Origin: Candidatus Methanoperedens sp. | Lineage (GTDB): Archaea > Halobacteriota > Methanosarcinia > Methanosarcinales > Methanoperedenaceae | Direction of reading: 5' to 3' | Assembly (NCBI GenBank): GCA_026552955.1 | Contig: JAPMTS010000008.1 | Span: 1-53,534, forward strand | DNA length: 53,534 nt | Shown: one piece after another, positions 52,224 through 53,534 of the stretch | How the letters are laid out: every line of letters starts with the position of its first letter | Numbering within the stretch: the stretch's first letter is position 1 | Notes under the pieces: generated by a model | Told to the model about the DNA's origin: nothing | The model's input: only the letters and a program-made list of their open reading frames with translations | Databases searched by the model: none | Made by a program: the position numbers and the translations under genes

Positions 52224-53390
52224 ATGGTTTTAAAAATCGCTCTGGTGGTCCAACGATATGGATTGGAAGTAAATGGAGGAGCTGAGCTTCACTGTAGATT
52301 GATTGCTGAGCACCTGGCAAAGAATTGTGAGGTTGAAATAATTACAACCTGTGCAAAAGATTACATGACCTGGAAAGATGAATATACGCCGGGAAAAAAT
52401 GTCGTCAATGGAATAACCGTATGGCGATTCCCTGTGGATAATCCAAGAGATGTTAATAAATTCAATAAATTTTCTGAGAAAATTATAGGGAATAAACATA
52501 GTACTGACGATGAAATAAAATGGATGAAACTGCAAGGACCATATTCTACTGAACTATTGAATTTTATTAAGAATAATAAGAATAACTACAACTTTTATAT
52601 ATTCTTTACATATCTTTACTGTACAACCTTTTTTGGATTGCCCCTTGTCAAAGAAAAGGCAATCTTAGTGCCAACTGCACATGATGAACCTCCAATCTAT
52701 TTGTCGATTTTTAATACACTTTTCAATATGCCAAATGCCATCATCTATAACACAGAAGAAGAAATGAAATTTATTACTTCAAAATTTAAAAATGAAAACA
52801 TACCAAGTGAAACAATAGGCGTCGGTATAGAAATGCCTGCGAAAATAGACCCGGATCATTTTAGAAAGAAAAATAATGTTGATAATTTTATAATTTATGT
52901 TGGCAGGATAGATGAATCCAAAGGTTGTAAGGAATTGTTTGATTTTTTTCTCCGATACAAGAAAGATACACAATCTAATATCAAACTTGTTTTGCTTGGT
53001 AATCCAGTAATGGAAGTGCCAAAACATACTGAGATCGTGTCACTGGGATTCGTATCTGAACAAGACAAGTTCAACGGAATTAAAGCAGCAAAATTGTTAC
53101 TAATGCCTTCAAGATATGAAAGTCTCTCAATGGTCATAATGGAGTCCTGGCTATGCAATAATGCTGTGCTGGTAAATGGAAATAGCGAAGTATTGAAAGG
53201 ACATTGTAAAAAAAGTAATGGCGGATTGTATTACTATAATTATGAAGAGTTTAAGGAATGCCTAGATTTATTACTCAATAATATTCCATTACGGTCTCAA
53301 ATGGGAAAAAATGGCCGGAAATACATAGAAAAAAATTATGGATGGGACATCATTGAGAGTAAATACTCAAAATTATTTAATATATTATAG
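52224..53390 (+). CDS. GT4-type glycosyltransferase, paralogue of 48813-50009
   Basis: 388 residues. VVQRYGLEVNGGAELHCRLIAEHL, EIITTCAKDYMTW, YVGRIDESKG and SRYESLSMVIMESWLCNNAVLV follow the same plan as 48813-50009. Both end with MGKNGxKY...NYxWD. It is the last gene before the right-hand IS end, so the cluster probably continues beyond the element. Confidence 0.88.
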   Translation: MVLKIALVVQRYGLEVNGGAELHCRLIAEHLAKNCEVEIITTCAKDYMTWKDEYTPGKNVVNGITVWRFPVDNPRDVNKFNKFSEKIIGNKHSTDDEIKWMKLQGPYSTELLNFIKNNKNNYNFYIFFTYLYCTTFFGLPLVKEKAILVPTAHDEPPIYLSIFNTLFNMPNAIIYNTEEEMKFITSKFKNENIPSETIGVGIEMPAKIDPDHFRKKNNVDNFIIYVGRIDESKGCKELFDFFLRYKKDTQSNIKLVLLGNPVMEVPKHTEIVSLGFVSEQDKFNGIKAAKLLLMPSRYESLSMVIMESWLCNNAVLVNGNSEVLKGHCKKSNGGLYYYNYEEFKECLDLLLNNIPLRSQMGKNGRKYIEKNYGWDIIESKYSKLFNIL

Positions 53391-53456
53391 ACAATATTAA
53401 AGTAACCTTTTCAAATTCATATCTATGAAATTAGCTAAATTTTGACAATTATCACC

Positions 53457-53497
53457 ATTAAACACCGATTTTCGCAGACAGTTTAACCGCCATAATT
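53457..53497 (+). repeat. Terminal inverted repeat of a second IS copy
   Basis: 53457-53474 is the exact reverse complement of 524-541, and the following bases keep a CATAATT match. The element itself would extend beyond the window. It gives the left border of a copy of the IS at 1-541. Confidence 0.55.
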
Positions 53498-53534
53498 AAA
53501 TGTATTTAACTCCAAACATATTTTAATTTCATAT

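Overview
The window looks like chromosomal DNA of a methanogen-related euryarchaeon, most probably a Methanosarcinales / Candidatus Methanoperedens-type organism. This is an inference from gene content: an HdrA-MvhD fusion followed directly by an FwdF-type polyferredoxin, an archaeosortase with a PEF-CTERM substrate, an S-layer-like DUF1616 protein, many archaeal toxin-antitoxin (TA) modules, archaeal ATPases with a DUF234-like tail, and TATA-like promoters. No rRNA or tRNA gene was recognised.

Layout. (1) 1-1.0 kb: 3' end of a DDE insertion sequence with its terminal repeat, abutting a decayed IS91-like transposase. The last 80 bases of the window carry the same terminal repeat facing the other way, so the window is bounded by copies of one IS. 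(2) 1.0-5.1 kb, minus strand: a six-gene sulfate-activation operon (ribbon-helix-helix (RHH) protein, CysD, TauE, CysN, AP-superfamily phosphodiesterase, second RHH protein). CysD and both RHH proteins share a short C-terminal tail ending in LGY. (3) 5.1-12.8 kb: a gene graveyard. At least five relics, possibly six, of one membrane-anchored SagB/nitroreductase-like gene, all on the minus strand, are interleaved with TA modules, several of them truncated (RelBE, TumE type, VapB, HEPN stub, HEPN/MNT, PIN, BrnT type). (4) 12.8-22.1 kb: cell-surface genes: zinc-ribbon protein, M48 homologue without its catalytic motif, archaeosortase, DUF1616/S-layer-like protein, VanZ protein, PEF-CTERM protein, a GlcNAc-1-P-transferase-like protein and a cohesin-containing secreted protein. 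(5) 22.5-30.2 kb, minus strand: an eight-gene envelope/ABC transporter operon with two ABC systems and three or four exported proteins. (6) 30.2-32.7 kb: relics (TnpB zinc ribbon, SdpI-like fragment) and a striking exact-period 12-bp array of 15 units. (7) 32.7-36.3 kb: HdrA-MvhD plus eight-cluster polyferredoxin, an electron-transfer unit. (8) 36.3-39.8 kb: methyltransferase, FetAB-type ABC transporter, substrate-binding-protein fragment, rubrerythrin. (9) 39.9-53.4 kb, plus strand: a surface polysaccharide cluster with four GT4 glycosyltransferases, GDP-mannose 4,6-dehydratase, an ABC exporter (permease and ATPase with a C-terminal glycan-binding domain), and two methyltransferases, one with a coiled coil that may act in chain termination. 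The exporter pair is split by archaeal ATPase genes and a VapBC module lies inside the cluster.

How it fits together. The sortase region, the envelope ABC operon and the polysaccharide cluster all build or decorate the cell surface. The Hdr/polyferredoxin pair belongs to C1 and electron-bifurcation metabolism. The 5-13 kb and 30-32.7 kb stretches are accessory DNA shaped by insertion, short-repeat deletion and decay. Functions are assigned from motifs and remembered family features only; no database search was possible.
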